Notes: generated from the letters alone by a model not told the origin. A DNA stretch of 64,000 nucleotides from Hydrogenophaga sp. (GCA_030682835.1 JAUXNG010000084.1:42920-106919); one strand, 5' to 3'. Shown: positions 17,593 through 29,695, numbered from the stretch's first letter. Program-made: numbers and translations.

Positions 17593-18243
17593 TTGAAACG
17601 ACGTCACTTTAACGCGCTGACCCTGGCGCTTGCGTTGCCGGGGTCTTGGTCCGCCGCCCAGGCGCAAGCGGCAGCCTCCAGCGCACCGGCCATTCTGGTG
17701 GTGGGCGATTCCCTCAGCGCCGAATACGGCCTGCGCCGGGGCACCGGCTGGGTATCCCTTCTCGAGCAGCGTCTCGCCCAGGACAAGCGCCGGGTGCGGG
17801 TGGTCAACGCCAGTGTCAGCGGTGAGACCACCTCGGGTGGGCGCTCGCGCCTGCCCGCGCTGCTGCGCCAGCACCAGCCAGCCGTGGTGGTGCTGGAACT
17901 GGGCGGCAACGACGCCCTGCGCGGCCTGCCCCTGAACATGACGCGGGACAACCTCGCCGACATGGCACGCCAGGCCCGCGGCGCGGGCGCCCAGGTGCTG
18001 ATCCTGGGCATGGACATGCCCCCCAACTACGGCACGGCGTATGCACGCGAATTCCGCGAGCTGTTTGTCACCGTGGCGCGTGAACAGAAGACCGCGCTGG
18101 TGCCCTTCTTTCTGAAGGACGTGGCCGATCTGGCCGATCCCACCAGCCTGTTCCAGCCCGACCGCATCCACCCGAACGAAGCGGCGCAGGCCACCATGCT
18201 CGCCAACGTCTGGCCGGAGCTGCGCAAGTTGCTGCCCCGATAA
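17593..18243 (+). CDS. tesA: TesA-like SGNH esterase / lysophospholipase
   Basis: Exported GDSL/SGNH hydrolase of 216 residues, related to E. coli TesA (acyl-CoA thioesterase I, arylesterase, lysophospholipase L1). A signal peptide covers about residues 1-26, with a basic start, a Leu/Ala core and an AQA-type cleavage site. Ser40 is in VVGDSLSAEYGL, the block III Asn is in ELGGNDALRG, and Asp190/His193 are in PDRIHPNEAA, so the active site is complete. The start appears to be TTG: the ATG just upstream meets a stop after four codons, and the signal peptide begins exactly at the TTG. AAGG lies nearby. selU/mnmH follows after six bases. Confidence 0.88.
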   Translation: MKRRHFNALTLALALPGSWSAAQAQAAASSAPAILVVGDSLSAEYGLRRGTGWVSLLEQRLAQDKRRVRVVNASVSGETTSGGRSRLPALLRQHQPAVVVLELGGNDALRGLPLNMTRDNLADMARQARGAGAQVLILGMDMPPNYGTAYAREFRELFVTVAREQKTALVPFFLKDVADLADPTSLFQPDRIHPNEAAQATMLANVWPELRKLLPR

Positions 18244-18249
18244 TCGGAC

Positions 18250-19326
18250 ATGCCCGTCCAAATCCTGCCCGCCGGCGAAGCACTCGCCCGCCTCGACACG
18301 TTCGACACCGTCATCGATGCCCGCTCCGAAGACGAACACGCCCTCGATCACGTGCCCGGCGCTGTCAACTGGCCCACGCTGAACAACGCCGAACGCATCA
18401 CCATCGGCACGATGTACAAGCAGGTCAATGCCTTCGAGGCCAAGAAGCGCGGCGCCGCCCTCGCGGCGCGGAACATCGCGACCCACATCGAACGCGAATT
18501 GCTTGACACACCCCGCAGCTGGAAACCCTTGGTGTACTGCTGGCGCGGAGGCAACCGCAGCGGCTCCCTGGCCACCATCCTCGGCGCCATCGGCTTTCAG
18601 GTGACGCTTATCGAGGGCGGCTACAAGGCCTGGCGGGCCGCGCTGGTGGAATCCTTTCCCGCCCTGGCCACCCGGCTGCAGTACCGCGTGGTGTGCGGCC
18701 CCACCGGCAGTGGCAAGACGCGGCTGCTGCAGGCACTGGCGGCCGAAGGAGCGCAGGTGCTGGATCTGGAAGCGCTGGCCAGCCACCGCAGCTCGGTGCT
18801 GGGCCATATTCCCGGGGTGGAGCAACCCAGCCAGAAACGCTTCGACAGCCTTATCTGGGGTGCGCTGCGCCAGTTTGACCCTGAGCGCCCGGTCTATGTG
18901 GAAAGCGAGAGCAAGAAGGTAGGCAATGTGCGAGTGCCCGATGCTCTGATCGACGCCATGCGTCAGAGCCCCTGCATCGACCTGCGCCTGGCCGACCAAG
19001 AGCGCGTGGCCCTGCTGCTGGAAGACTACGAATTCTTTGTCACCGATCCGGACTTTTTCTGTCGGCGCCTGGAGGCTCTCGTCGAGCTGCGCGGCAAGGC
19101 CATGGTGCAGGACTGGACCGAGCGCGTGCTGCGGGGCGACACACCATCGGTGGTACTGGATCTGCTGACTCAGCACTACGATCCGATGTACGCGCAGTCG
19201 ATTGCGCGCAACTTCGTGCAGTTCGCCCAGGCGCAGCCCTGTGAGCTGTCAAACCGCTCGCCACAGGCGCTGCAGGCAGCGGCACGGCAGCTGCTGGCCA
19301 CCGAGGCCGAAACCGCGACGGCCTGA
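18250..19326 (+). CDS. mnmH: tRNA 2-selenouridine synthase
   Basis: Enzyme of 358 residues (also called SelU or YbbB) that converts 2-thiouridine at the tRNA wobble position to 2-selenouridine, through a geranylated intermediate. The N-terminal rhodanese domain (about 1-135) has the catalytic Cys97 in VYCWRGGNRSG. The C-terminal part has a P-loop GPTGSGKT (150-157). Full length and both domains are intact. It lies six bases after the TesA-like gene and probably shares its transcript. The enzyme needs selenophosphate from SelD, whose gene is not in this window. Confidence 0.95.
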   Translation: MPVQILPAGEALARLDTFDTVIDARSEDEHALDHVPGAVNWPTLNNAERITIGTMYKQVNAFEAKKRGAALAARNIATHIERELLDTPRSWKPLVYCWRGGNRSGSLATILGAIGFQVTLIEGGYKAWRAALVESFPALATRLQYRVVCGPTGSGKTRLLQALAAEGAQVLDLEALASHRSSVLGHIPGVEQPSQKRFDSLIWGALRQFDPERPVYVESESKKVGNVRVPDALIDAMRQSPCIDLRLADQERVALLLEDYEFFVTDPDFFCRRLEALVELRGKAMVQDWTERVLRGDTPSVVLDLLTQHYDPMYAQSIARNFVQFAQAQPCELSNRSPQALQAAARQLLATEAETATA

Positions 19327-19349
19327 CACCGCCCGGCTGGTCCGCCAGG

Positions 19350-19541
19350 TCAGTTGCCTGGTGCGGGCCCCGGTTCGTTGGGGGGCGTGTCATCACCTGC
19401 CTCAGGCTCGCCAGCGATGGGCGCGCCGTACTCGTCGGTGCGCCGGCCAGCAGTGGCCTTGGCTTTGAGCTTTTCCTCTTTCTTCTTCTTCTTGGCCAGC
19501 TCACGCTGGCGTTTTTCGTATCCGTAATTGGGAGTGGCCAA
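19350..19541 (-). CDS. Small Lys/Glu-rich conserved-type protein
   Basis: Short protein of 63 residues. The first half is strongly charged, with a run ELAKKKKKEEKLKAKA likely to be a helix or coiled coil. The second half is acidic and Pro/Gly-rich (EPEAGDDTPPNEPGPAPGN) and probably disordered. The start must be TTG, as no ATG or GTG precedes the coding part. I recognise the general type as a small protein common beside housekeeping genes in Comamonadaceae, but know no function. RNA or nucleoid contact is possible from the charge; this is a guess. It is convergent with mnmH and lies just upstream of metC on the same strand. Confidence 0.6.
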   Translation of the reverse strand: MATPNYGYEKRQRELAKKKKKEEKLKAKATAGRRTDEYGAPIAGEPEAGDDTPPNEPGPAPGN

Positions 19542-19585
19542 AACTGTCTTTCGTGTCGGGTTGGTGGTCGGGTTCAGTAAAAATA

Positions 19586-20776
19586 TCAGGCGTTCAACAC
19601 AGCCAGGGCCTGCGCGAGATCGGCGCGCAGGTCGTCCGCTGCCTCAAGTCCGACCGCAAAGCGTACCAGACCCCCGGCGTGCGGCCAAGGCGTGGTCCTC
19701 ATGGCGCGCACGTCGTACGGCGCGCACAGGCTGATCGGCCCCGCCCAGCTCCAGCCGAGACGAAACAGCTGGAGCGCATCGCAGAACGCGTCTACACGTT
19801 CCTGGGGTATGGAGGGATCGAACACCGCGCTGAACAGACAGGCGGCCGCCCGCGCATCACGCACAAAATGGTCGTGCCCGGGCGAGCCGTCCAGCGCCGG
19901 GTGAAGCACCTGCACAACGCCGGGCTGGTGCCCCATCCATTGCGCGAGTGCGCGCGTGGCGGCGTCCTGCGCGTGGTAGCGAAGCGCCATGCTCGGCAAG
20001 CCGCGCAGCACCAGTTCGGCGTCGTTGGCTCCCACGCCAAGGCCCAGGCGCATGTGACACAACAGCAGCTGCTGGTGGAGGGCTTCATCGCGCGTGACAA
20101 CCGAGCCCATCAGCACATCGGCCCCGCCGCTGGGGTACTTGGTGAGGGCCTGCATGGAAACGTCCACGCCCAGTTCGAACGCGTTGAACGCGATGCCGGC
20201 ACCCCAGGTGTTGTCCAGTGCCGTGACGATGGGCCGGCTGCCCGCGCGGCCATCGTTGGCCTGACCCACCACCGCCACCAGGGCGGGCAGGTCAGGAAAC
20301 TCCAGCGTGATGGAACCGGGCGCTTCCAGCCACACCAGCCGCGTCGCCGGGCTGATGCGCTCAGCCAGGTCGGCCGGGTTCATGGGGTCGTAATAGCGAT
20401 GGGTGATACCCCAGGCAGCCAGTTCACCGGCCGCAAACGACTTTCCCGGCCCATAGGCATTGTCCGGGAGCAGAACCTCGTCGCCCTGGCGCAGAAAAGC
20501 CATGTCCACCAGCGCCACCGCCGACAGGCCGCTGGGCGCCAGCACGCATAAGCGCCCGCCCTCGATGGTGGCGATGCGCTCTTCCAGCGTGAACGTGGTG
20601 GGCGTGCCGTGCAGCCCGTAGGTATAGCCGCTCTTGTCCTTCCACTCCTGCGTGCGCAGCGCCTGCACGCTAGGAAAGACGACCGTCGACGCCTTGAAGA
20701 CCCCGGGCGGTACAGCCTCGAAACCCTCCGGCGCCCGGTAAGGATGGTGGATCAGCCGCGTCGACAGATCGCTCAT
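19586..20776 (-). CDS. metC: Cystathionine beta-lyase
   Basis: PLP-dependent transsulfuration enzyme of 396 residues that splits cystathionine to homocysteine, pyruvate and ammonia on the way to methionine. The Cys/Met-metabolism fold is clear: GYTYGLHGTPTTFTLEERIA near residue 50, APSGLSAVALVDMAFL near 80-95, and the PLP lysine Lys213 in QALTKYPSGGADVLMGS. The length fits the proteobacterial MetC group; a related gamma-lyase is less likely given the short SGG segment after the lysine. It lies between the small charged protein gene and repeat copy C. Confidence 0.9.
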   Translation of the reverse strand: MSDLSTRLIHHPYRAPEGFEAVPPGVFKASTVVFPSVQALRTQEWKDKSGYTYGLHGTPTTFTLEERIATIEGGRLCVLAPSGLSAVALVDMAFLRQGDEVLLPDNAYGPGKSFAAGELAAWGITHRYYDPMNPADLAERISPATRLVWLEAPGSITLEFPDLPALVAVVGQANDGRAGSRPIVTALDNTWGAGIAFNAFELGVDVSMQALTKYPSGGADVLMGSVVTRDEALHQQLLLCHMRLGLGVGANDAELVLRGLPSMALRYHAQDAATRALAQWMGHQPGVVQVLHPALDGSPGHDHFVRDARAAACLFSAVFDPSIPQERVDAFCDALQLFRLGWSWAGPISLCAPYDVRAMRTTPWPHAGGLVRFAVGLEAADDLRADLAQALAVLNA

Positions 20777-20854
20777 GCCACGTCACCGAACACAACAGCA
20801 AGCAACAAAGCAGCAGGCGAGACAAAGGAGCGGCAGCTCTGAAACGTCAGGGCA

Positions 20855-20930
20855 CCCGCGGAACCGGCTCCGCCGGGCCGCTGGGTGCGTCCCCCCTCGG
20901 GGGGAAGCCGCGAAGCGGCGCAGGGGGGGC
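20855..20930. repeat. GC-rich triple-hairpin dispersed repeat, copy C
   Basis: The best-preserved copy. On the plus strand it reads as CGCGGAACCGGCTCCGCCGG, then CCCCCCTCGGGGGG (a self-complementary hairpin), then GCCGCGAAGCGGC (a second hairpin), then a G run. It abuts the stop codon of the phosphoribosyltransferase gene and lies upstream of metC. Confidence 0.8.
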
Positions 20931-21455
20931 TCACAGCTTCCACTTTTCCAGCAGCTGGGCCGGTCGCAGGCTGTCGTAGCTCTCGAAGGGCTGGTGAATC
21001 CACGGATTGGTTGGCAGGTACTCGACCGAATAATCGGGCGTGAAGGTGGACAGCTGCTTGGTCCAGATCACGGCACTGCGCAGTTCCGTGATGGGCGAGT
21101 AGTTGTTCTTGAGCATCTCGATCACCGCCTTGAGCGTGTGCCCGGAGTCGGCCAGATCGTCCACCAGCAGCACCTTGCCCGCGATCTCGCCCTTGGGCGT
21201 GGTGATGTAGCGCGCGATGTCCAGGTTGCCCTGCTCGGTGCCGGCGTTGGCGCGGTAGGAGCTGGTCGACATGATGGCCAGCGGCTTGTCGAAGATGCGC
21301 GAGAGGATGTCCCCCGGGCGCATGCCGCCACGGGCCAGGCACAGGATGGTGTCGAATTCCCAGCCCGACTGGTATACCTTCAGGGCCAGCTTCTCGATCA
21401 GGTTGTGGTACTCGTCGTACGAGACGTAGAGGTGTTTGCCGTCTTCGGTCAGCAT
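20931..21455 (-). CDS. Phosphoribosyltransferase (hypoxanthine/guanine-type fold)
   Basis: Type I phosphoribosyltransferase of 174 residues. The PRPP-binding loop is KVLLVDDLADSGHTLK (about 92-107), and the N-terminal part has CLARGGMRPGDILS (about 38-51). It is the last gene of the purA-containing run, which suggests purine salvage, but the base specificity is not readable. The ATG at 21455 has GGAG upstream. Repeat copy C directly follows its stop. The reported habit of Burkholderiales to keep such a gene after purA supports the setting. Confidence 0.85.
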   Translation of the reverse strand: MLTEDGKHLYVSYDEYHNLIEKLALKVYQSGWEFDTILCLARGGMRPGDILSRIFDKPLAIMSTSSYRANAGTEQGNLDIARYITTPKGEIAGKVLLVDDLADSGHTLKAVIEMLKNNYSPITELRSAVIWTKQLSTFTPDYSVEYLPTNPWIHQPFESYDSLRPAQLLEKWKL

Positions 21456-21518
21456 GGGCGCTCCGGATGAAATTCTGAAAAAGGATTCTGCACGAAACCG
21501 GACCAGGCAGCCAAGCAA

Positions 21519-21537
21519 GGCCGGGCCCTGCCCGGCC
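21519..21537 (-). terminator. Hairpin after purA
   Basis: A perfect eight-base stem GGCCGGGC/GCCCGGCC with a three-base loop lies just after the purA stop. On the minus strand it is followed by TTGCTTGG, a poor T run. It may terminate weakly or protect the 3' end before the phosphoribosyltransferase gene. Confidence 0.5.
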
Positions 21538-21544
21538 GGCAGGA

Positions 21545-24141
<2,597 letters not shown>

Positions 24142-24257
24142 TTTCAGGAGCTGTTAAAAACGTGATTTTACCGGCCTCGCAAAACGCGTCCGGACGAGGC
24201 ACCCGGAATGGAACCAGCAGGTCGATTCCCGCAAAGAACTGCACATACGCGCGGGCG

Positions 24258-24284
24258 AGAAAATGCCCGCATACAGCGGGCATT
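24258..24284 (-). terminator. Intrinsic terminator between hflC and hisZ
   Basis: A perfect nine-base stem AATGCCCGC/GCGGGCATT (24262-24270 with 24276-24284) closes a five-base loop. On the minus strand it is followed by TTCTC, giving ATTTTCTC after the stem. It would end the hflX-hflK-hflC message before hisZ-purA. Confidence 0.75.
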
Positions 24285-24340
24285 CAAGCGTGTCGTGTGC
24301 GGCCCCCGCCGCTGCGCGACGGGGAACCACTGAGCCAGGA

Positions 24341-25228
24341 TCAGCGCGCGGTGTTGCTGCTGCGCATGGCGCGGAAGAAGTCGGACGACGGGTCGATCAC
24401 CAGCACATCGGACTTGCCGGCGAAGCTGGCCTTGTAGGCGTCCAGACTGCGGTAGAACTGCGCGAAGGCGGGGTCGCGCCCGAAAGCATCGTTGAAGGAG
24501 GCGGCCGCACGGGCATCGCCCTCACCCTTGATGAGCTGGGCCGCACGGTACGCCTCGGACACGATCACCTCGCGCTGACGGTCGGCATCAGCCCGGATCT
24601 TCTCACCTTCGGCAAAACCGGTGGAACGCAGCTCGTTGGCCACCCGCTTGCGCTCGGCTTCCATCCGCTGGTACACCGAGGCGGTGATGCTCTCGGCGTA
24701 GTCGACCCGCGTGATCCGCACGTCCACCACATCCATGCCCCAGGGCTTTTCAGCGCCGCTCACGGCGGCCAGCACTTCGCGCTTGACATCGGCCATCAGC
24801 TGTTCACGACGCGTCGACAGCAGCTCGTTGAGCGTGCGCTTGTTGACCTCTTCCTGGAACGAGTTGCGCACCACGCGGTTCAGCTGCAAGGCGCCGGCGC
24901 GTTCGTTCACACCCACGTTGCGGATGTATGCCTGCGGGTCGCTGATGCGCCAGCGCACGTACCAGTCGATCACCACGCGCTGCTTTTCAGCGGTGAGGGT
25001 GGGCTCGGTGTCGGTGCTCTCCAGCGTCAGCAGGCGCTTGTCGATGTAGGACACGTTCTGGAAGGGTGGCGGCAGCTTGAAGTTCAGGCCCGGCTCCGTG
25101 ACCACCTGTTTGATCTGTCCGAGCTGGAACACGACGCCGAACTGGCGCTGGTCCACGACGAACAGCATGGAACTGGCAATGGCCAAAGCCACCACCACCG
25201 ACGTAAGGATGAAACCCAGTCTATTCAT
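24341..25228 (-). CDS. hflC: Protease modulator HflC
   Basis: SPFH/Band 7 membrane protein of 295 residues. With HflK it builds a large cage around the FtsH protease and restrains its action on membrane substrates. One N-terminal membrane span lies at about residues 5-24, followed by the periplasmic SPFH domain (VVDQRQFGVVFQLG onward) and a long helical region rich in Glu, Arg and Ala (RMEAERKRVANELRS). It begins 38 bases after hflK, which is the usual order. Confidence 0.95.
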   Translation of the reverse strand: MNRLGFILTSVVVALAIASSMLFVVDQRQFGVVFQLGQIKQVVTEPGLNFKLPPPFQNVSYIDKRLLTLESTDTEPTLTAEKQRVVIDWYVRWRISDPQAYIRNVGVNERAGALQLNRVVRNSFQEEVNKRTLNELLSTRREQLMADVKREVLAAVSGAEKPWGMDVVDVRITRVDYAESITASVYQRMEAERKRVANELRSTGFAEGEKIRADADRQREVIVSEAYRAAQLIKGEGDARAAASFNDAFGRDPAFAQFYRSLDAYKASFAGKSDVLVIDPSSDFFRAMRSSNTAR

Positions 25229-25266
25229 ATTGATTGCTCTCTTGTCGCCAGGAGGGGGAGCCGCTG

Positions 25267-26655
25267 TCAGCGGCTCTCACGCTCGCGCGAACGCGCTGAA
25301 TTGGTCTTCGGAATGCCCGCAGGCGCCGTGGGAGCCGTGCTGACCGGCGCGGATTGCGCGGACGAGTTGCCCGCGGGACCGGTGCCGCTCATCTGCATGA
25401 TTTTGTCCAGCGGGAGGTACAGCAGGTTCGAACCGGCCTTGGTGTCCACCAGCACCTTGGTGGTGTTGGTGTAAATCTCCTGCATGGCGTCGGTGTACAT
25501 GCGCTCGCGCGTTACTTGCGGAGCCTTCTGGTACTCGGTGAGCACGGAGCGGAAGCGCTGCGCATCACCTTCGGCCTGCGCCATGATCCGGGCGCGGTAA
25601 CCTTCTGCTTCCTCCACCAGGCGGGAAGCAGCACCGCGAGCCCGTGGCACCACGTCGTTGGCGTAGGCCTCGGCTTCGTTCTTTGCGCGCTCGCGTTCCT
25701 GGCCGGCCTTGAGAACGTCGTCAAACGAGGCCTGCACCTGCTCCGGCGGCCGCACACCACCCTGCTGCAGGTTGATGCCCACCACCTCGATACCCACGCG
25801 GTAGCGGTCGAGGATGCTCTGCATCAACACCCGCACCCGGGGTGCAATCTGGTCACGCTCTTCGGCCAAGGCCGCGTCCATGCGCATCTTGCCGATCACC
25901 TCCCGCACCGCCGTTTCAGCGGCTTTCACCACCGACGCATCGGGGTCGCGGCTTTCGAACAGGAAGGCGCGGGCGTCGTTCAGGCGGTACTGCACCGCGA
26001 ACTTGATCTCGACGATGTTCTGGTCAACCGTCAGCATCGCGGAATCGCGCAGGCCAGTGGCCGGCACAACGTTGTCGCGACCGACATCAACCGAGCGGAT
26101 CTGCGTCACAAACACCGTCTCGTGGCGCTGGATCGGGTACGGCAGCCGCCAGTTGAAACCGGCACCCACCGAGCTGTGGTATTTGCCGAACTGGGTGATG
26201 ACCGCCTGCTGACCTTCCTGCACGATGAAGAAGCCCGTGCCCAGCCAGATCAGCAGCGCGACACCGCCGATCAGGCCGGCGCCAATGCCCGTCGATTTGG
26301 GGCTGGGGTTGAAGCTGGGCATGCCGCCACCAGGGCCGCCGCCACCTTTTCCGCGTCCACCACCGCCGCCACCCAGCAGCCCACCGAGCTTGCGGTTGAA
26401 GTCGCGCCAGAGTTCGTCCAGATCCGGCGGACCCTGGTTGGGGCCCTGCGGCCGCGTCGGCCGCTGGTCACGCACGGGCGGGCGGGGTTCTTCGTCGCGC
26501 CGGTCGTCCTGCGCGCTCTGGTCGCCTGGCTGGTCGTCACCTCGGCCCCAGCGAGGGTCGTTCAGGTTGAACACGCCCAGCAGGCCACGCCAGCCGCGGC
26601 GGGTGGACAAACGACGGCCGCCTTCAGCGCGGGTTGTATGCATTTTCACATCCAT
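25267..26655 (-). CDS. hflK: FtsH protease modulator HflK
   Basis: Partner of HflC, 462 residues from the ATG at 26655. A Pro/Arg/Asp-rich cytoplasmic N-terminus contains the family box NLNDPRWGRG and a DLDELWRDFNRKLGGLL segment, then a Gly-rich stretch. One membrane span lies near GAGLIGGVALLIWLGTGFF, followed by the SPFH domain and a long helix with AYANDVVPRARGAASRL. The C-terminus is Ser/Pro/Ala-rich. The start is uncertain: ATG at 26643 (MHTTRAEGG) is equally possible and has a GGATG sequence upstream. hflX ends 47 bases upstream. Confidence 0.93.
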   Translation of the reverse strand: MDVKMHTTRAEGGRRLSTRRGWRGLLGVFNLNDPRWGRGDDQPGDQSAQDDRRDEEPRPPVRDQRPTRPQGPNQGPPDLDELWRDFNRKLGGLLGGGGGGRGKGGGGPGGGMPSFNPSPKSTGIGAGLIGGVALLIWLGTGFFIVQEGQQAVITQFGKYHSSVGAGFNWRLPYPIQRHETVFVTQIRSVDVGRDNVVPATGLRDSAMLTVDQNIVEIKFAVQYRLNDARAFLFESRDPDASVVKAAETAVREVIGKMRMDAALAEERDQIAPRVRVLMQSILDRYRVGIEVVGINLQQGGVRPPEQVQASFDDVLKAGQERERAKNEAEAYANDVVPRARGAASRLVEEAEGYRARIMAQAEGDAQRFRSVLTEYQKAPQVTRERMYTDAMQEIYTNTTKVLVDTKAGSNLLYLPLDKIMQMSGTGPAGNSSAQSAPVSTAPTAPAGIPKTNSARSRERESR

Positions 26656-26702
26656 GTGTAGCCAACATTTATTCGAATCAAACACCACATCATTGTGCCC
26701 AA

Positions 26703-27887
26703 TCAGGGCTCAAGGTCGTCGGCTTCAGGGGACGCCCCCTCAGGCTGGGAGGTTTGCGGCCCCAGCCGGGCTTTGACCCGCTCGGCCAGCATCGCCCGCA
26801 ACTCGGGCAGGCCTGCGCCCGTCCGGGCACTGACGTAGATACGAGGCACGGTCATGCCTTCCAGTTCCATGAGATCGGAACTGACCAGGGGCAAAGCTTC
26901 GTCATCCATGGCATCCAGCTTGTTGAAGACCAGAATCTGCGGCACCTGATCGGCACCAATCTCGCGCAGCACGCCCATCACCGATGCAATCTGTTCAGGA
27001 TGTGAGGGGTTTGAAGCGTCCACCACGTGCAGCAACAGATCGGCGTCCGCCGCCTCTTGCAGAGTGGCTGCAAAGGCATCCACCAGGCCGTGCGGCAGGT
27101 CGCGGATGAAACCCACAGTGTCGGACAGCGAAACGGATCGACCGGCTTCACCCAGGTAAAGCTGGCGCGTCGTGGTGTCAAGCGTAGCGAACAACTGGTC
27201 GGCCGCGTAGGCACGGGCTTTCACCAGGCCGTTGAACAGCGAAGACTTGCCGGCGTTGGTGTAGCCCACGAGTGAAATCATGAACGCATCGCGGCGCTCC
27301 CGCTGGCGCCGCTGGGTCGCGCGCTGTTTCTTGACTTTCTCAAGCCGCTCTTTCGTGCGCTTGATGGACTCGCCGATCATGCGGCGGTCCAGCTCGATCT
27401 GGGTCTCGCCCGGGCCGCCCCGCATGCCGATGCCGCCGCTCTGGCGTTCCAGGTGGGACCAGCGTCTGACCAGCCGGGTCGACAGGTATTGCAGGCGTGC
27501 CAGTTCCACCTGCAGCTTGCCCTCGTGGCTGCGCGCACGCTGGGCAAAAATTTCCAGGATCAACAGCGTGCGGTCATTGACCGGAATGCCCAGGTGGCGC
27601 TCCAGATTGCGCTGCTGTGCCGGGCTGAGCGACTGGTCAAACAGGACCTCGGCGGCCCCGGTCGATGCCGCCAGCATCTTGATCTCGTCAGCCTTGCCCG
27701 AACCCACGAACAGCGCCGGGTCAGGTGCGCGGCGCTTGCAGCTCACGCGGTCGGCAATGGTGTATCCGGCGGTCTGCGCCAGCAAACCCAGCTCTTCCAG
27801 CTCTCCGTCGAAATGAGGAAGGCCAAAGTCGACCCCCACCAGGATGACGGAAGGAGCAGCGGGGCCAGGGGGGTCGTTGGGGTTCAA
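26703..27887 (-). CDS. hflX: Ribosome-associated GTPase HflX
   Basis: GTPase of 394 residues that binds the 50S subunit and can split stalled ribosomes, for example under heat stress. The N-terminal HflX domain includes FVGSGKADEIK and RARSHEGKLQVELARLQY; the GGIGMRGGPGETQIELDRR segment precedes a coiled coil. The G domain has G1 GYTNAGKSSL (near 206), G3 DTVGFI and G4 NKLD. The start is TTG at 27887: no ATG is available before the conserved domain. It follows hfq by 78 bases, the classical hfq-hflX order. Confidence 0.95.
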   Translation of the reverse strand: MNPNDPPGPAAPSVILVGVDFGLPHFDGELEELGLLAQTAGYTIADRVSCKRRAPDPALFVGSGKADEIKMLAASTGAAEVLFDQSLSPAQQRNLERHLGIPVNDRTLLILEIFAQRARSHEGKLQVELARLQYLSTRLVRRWSHLERQSGGIGMRGGPGETQIELDRRMIGESIKRTKERLEKVKKQRATQRRQRERRDAFMISLVGYTNAGKSSLFNGLVKARAYAADQLFATLDTTTRQLYLGEAGRSVSLSDTVGFIRDLPHGLVDAFAATLQEAADADLLLHVVDASNPSHPEQIASVMGVLREIGADQVPQILVFNKLDAMDDEALPLVSSDLMELEGMTVPRIYVSARTGAGLPELRAMLAERVKARLGPQTSQPEGASPEADDLEP

Positions 27888-27965
27888 GTCAGTGGACCGG
27901 CCGCACAGCGGAGGCGTTGACCGGGCAATTGCCCGGTACGCCGCGGCCTGCGCGCAGAAATGGGC

Positions 27966-28217
27966 TCAAGAAGCGGCCGGTTCGTCACCACCGGCAGCGG
28001 AGAACTGCACGGGACGACCTGGGACGATGGTGGAAATGGCGTGCTTGTAGACCATCTGCGTCACGGTGTTGCGCAGCAACACGACGTACTGGTCAAAAGA
28101 TTCGATCTGACCCTGCAGCTTGATGCCGTTGACCAGATAAATCGACACGGGCACGTGCTCGCGTCGCAGCTGGTTCAGAAAAGGGTCTTGCAAGAGTTGG
28201 CCTTTGTTATTGCTCAC
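27966..28217 (-). CDS. hfq: RNA chaperone Hfq
   Basis: Hexameric Sm-like RNA chaperone of 83 residues that pairs small RNAs with mRNAs. The Sm1 part is [16 protein letters not shown] through SFDQYVVLL, and Sm2 contains VYKHAIST (the KH motif). The C-terminal tail is short. The start is assigned to GTG at 28217 because GGAG lies six bases upstream and the protein then begins as usual for the family (SNNKGQLLQ); an upstream TTG would overlap that ribosome site. It lies between der and hflX. Confidence 0.97.
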   Translation of the reverse strand: MSNNKGQLLQDPFLNQLRREHVPVSIYLVNGIKLQGQIESFDQYVVLLRNTVTQMVYKHAISTIVPGRPVQFSAAGGDEPAAS

Positions 28218-28300
28218 GATATGCTCCGTGTTCAAAGAAAGTTAATCGGACGTGCACCATACCACAGGGGCGAATGCCGAAAGATTGGCATCGGTGTAAC

Positions 28301-29635
28301 TTATTCCTTGAACGGATTTGCCGACGTCTTGAACTCGATGCGCAGGGGTGTGCCGACCAGATCGAAAGCCTTGCGAAAGCGCCCTTCCAGGAAACGTTTG
28401 TAGGCGTCGGGCACGTGTTCCAGCGAATTGCCGTGGATCACGATCACCGGAGGGTTCATGCCGCCCTGGTGGGCGTAACGCATTTTGGGGCGGAACATGC
28501 CACCGCGTTGCGGCGCCTGAAAGGCCACGGCCTCCATCAGAAGGCGCGTCAGGATGGGCGTCGACATCTTGCGCGTGGCCGATGAGTGCGCCTGGGTGAT
28601 CGACTTCCACACGGGGCCGAGGCCCTGGCGCTTCTGCGCCGAAATCAGGTGCAGCGAAGCAAACTTCAGAAACGCCAGACGGGTTTCGATCTGCCGCTCG
28701 ATCTGCTCGCGCTGGTAGGCATCGATCGCATCCCACTTGTTGATCGCCAGCACGACCGCACGACCGCTTTCCAGGATGTACCCGGCAATATGCGCGTCCT
28801 GGTCGGTCACGCCCTGCGTGGCGTCCAGCAGCAGCAGGACCACGTGGGCGTTCTCGATCGCCTGCAGGGTTTTCACCACCGAGAACTTCTCGATCGCCTC
28901 GAACACACGGCCTTTGCGCCGGATACCGGCGGTGTCGATCAACTCGAACTTCTGGCCGTTGCGCTCGAACGGCACCGAAATCGCATCGCGCGTGGTGCCC
29001 GGCATGTCAAACGCCACCAGGCGCTCCTCGCCCAGCCAGGCATTGATCAGGGTGGACTTGCCCACATTGGGCCGGCCGGCCACCGCCAGGCGGATGACGC
29101 CGGTCTCGACGACCTCTTCCTCTTCCTCGTCCAGCGAGAAGCCCGGAATGCTCTCCAGAGCCTTTTCGAGCATCGAGCGAACGCCCTGCCCGTGCGCACC
29201 AGACACCGGCATCACCTCGCCAAGGCCGAGTTCAAAGAACTCCACCAGCTGCAGGCCCTGGGTCATGCCCTCGGACTTGTTGGCCACCAGTACGGTCGGT
29301 TTGCCGAGCCGGCGCAGATACTGGGCAATCTCGTGGTCCTGCGCGCTGATGCCGGCTCGGGCGTCGACCACGAAGATCACCACATCCGACTCGGCCACGG
29401 CCTGGCGCGTCTGCTTCGCCATTTCGCGGTAGATGCCCTCGCTGGCATCGGGCTCGAAACCGCCGGTGTCGATCACGATGTATTCGCGTGGACCCAGGCG
29501 GCCATTGCCGTAGTGGCGGTCACGGGTGAGACCAGCAAAATCGGCCACGATGGCGTCGCGTGAACTCGTCAGGCGGTTGAACAGGGTGGACTTGCCCACA
29601 TTGGGGCGGCCCACCAGGGCGATGACGGGTTTCAC
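28301..29635 (-). CDS. der: Ribosome biogenesis GTPase Der (EngA)
   Basis: Double-GTPase of 444 residues needed for 50S assembly. Two tandem G domains each carry GRPNVGKST, at residues 8-16 and near 187-195, with DTGGF and DTAGI as G3 motifs and NKSEG and NKWD as G4. An acidic linker (DEEEEEVVE) separates them. The C-terminal KH-like domain ends with [15 protein letters not shown]. It belongs to the conserved hisS-yfgM-bamB-der run. Confidence 0.97.
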   Translation of the reverse strand: MKPVIALVGRPNVGKSTLFNRLTSSRDAIVADFAGLTRDRHYGNGRLGPREYIVIDTGGFEPDASEGIYREMAKQTRQAVAESDVVIFVVDARAGISAQDHEIAQYLRRLGKPTVLVANKSEGMTQGLQLVEFFELGLGEVMPVSGAHGQGVRSMLEKALESIPGFSLDEEEEEVVETGVIRLAVAGRPNVGKSTLINAWLGEERLVAFDMPGTTRDAISVPFERNGQKFELIDTAGIRRKGRVFEAIEKFSVVKTLQAIENAHVVLLLLDATQGVTDQDAHIAGYILESGRAVVLAINKWDAIDAYQREQIERQIETRLAFLKFASLHLISAQKRQGLGPVWKSITQAHSSATRKMSTPILTRLLMEAVAFQAPQRGGMFRPKMRYAHQGGMNPPVIVIHGNSLEHVPDAYKRFLEGRFRKAFDLVGTPLRIEFKTSANPFKE

Positions 29636-29695
29636 GGAAAAAGGCTTTCGTTCAGGACCAGGCGAAACAGGGTTCGGGTCGTTCGCTTGAAGGGA

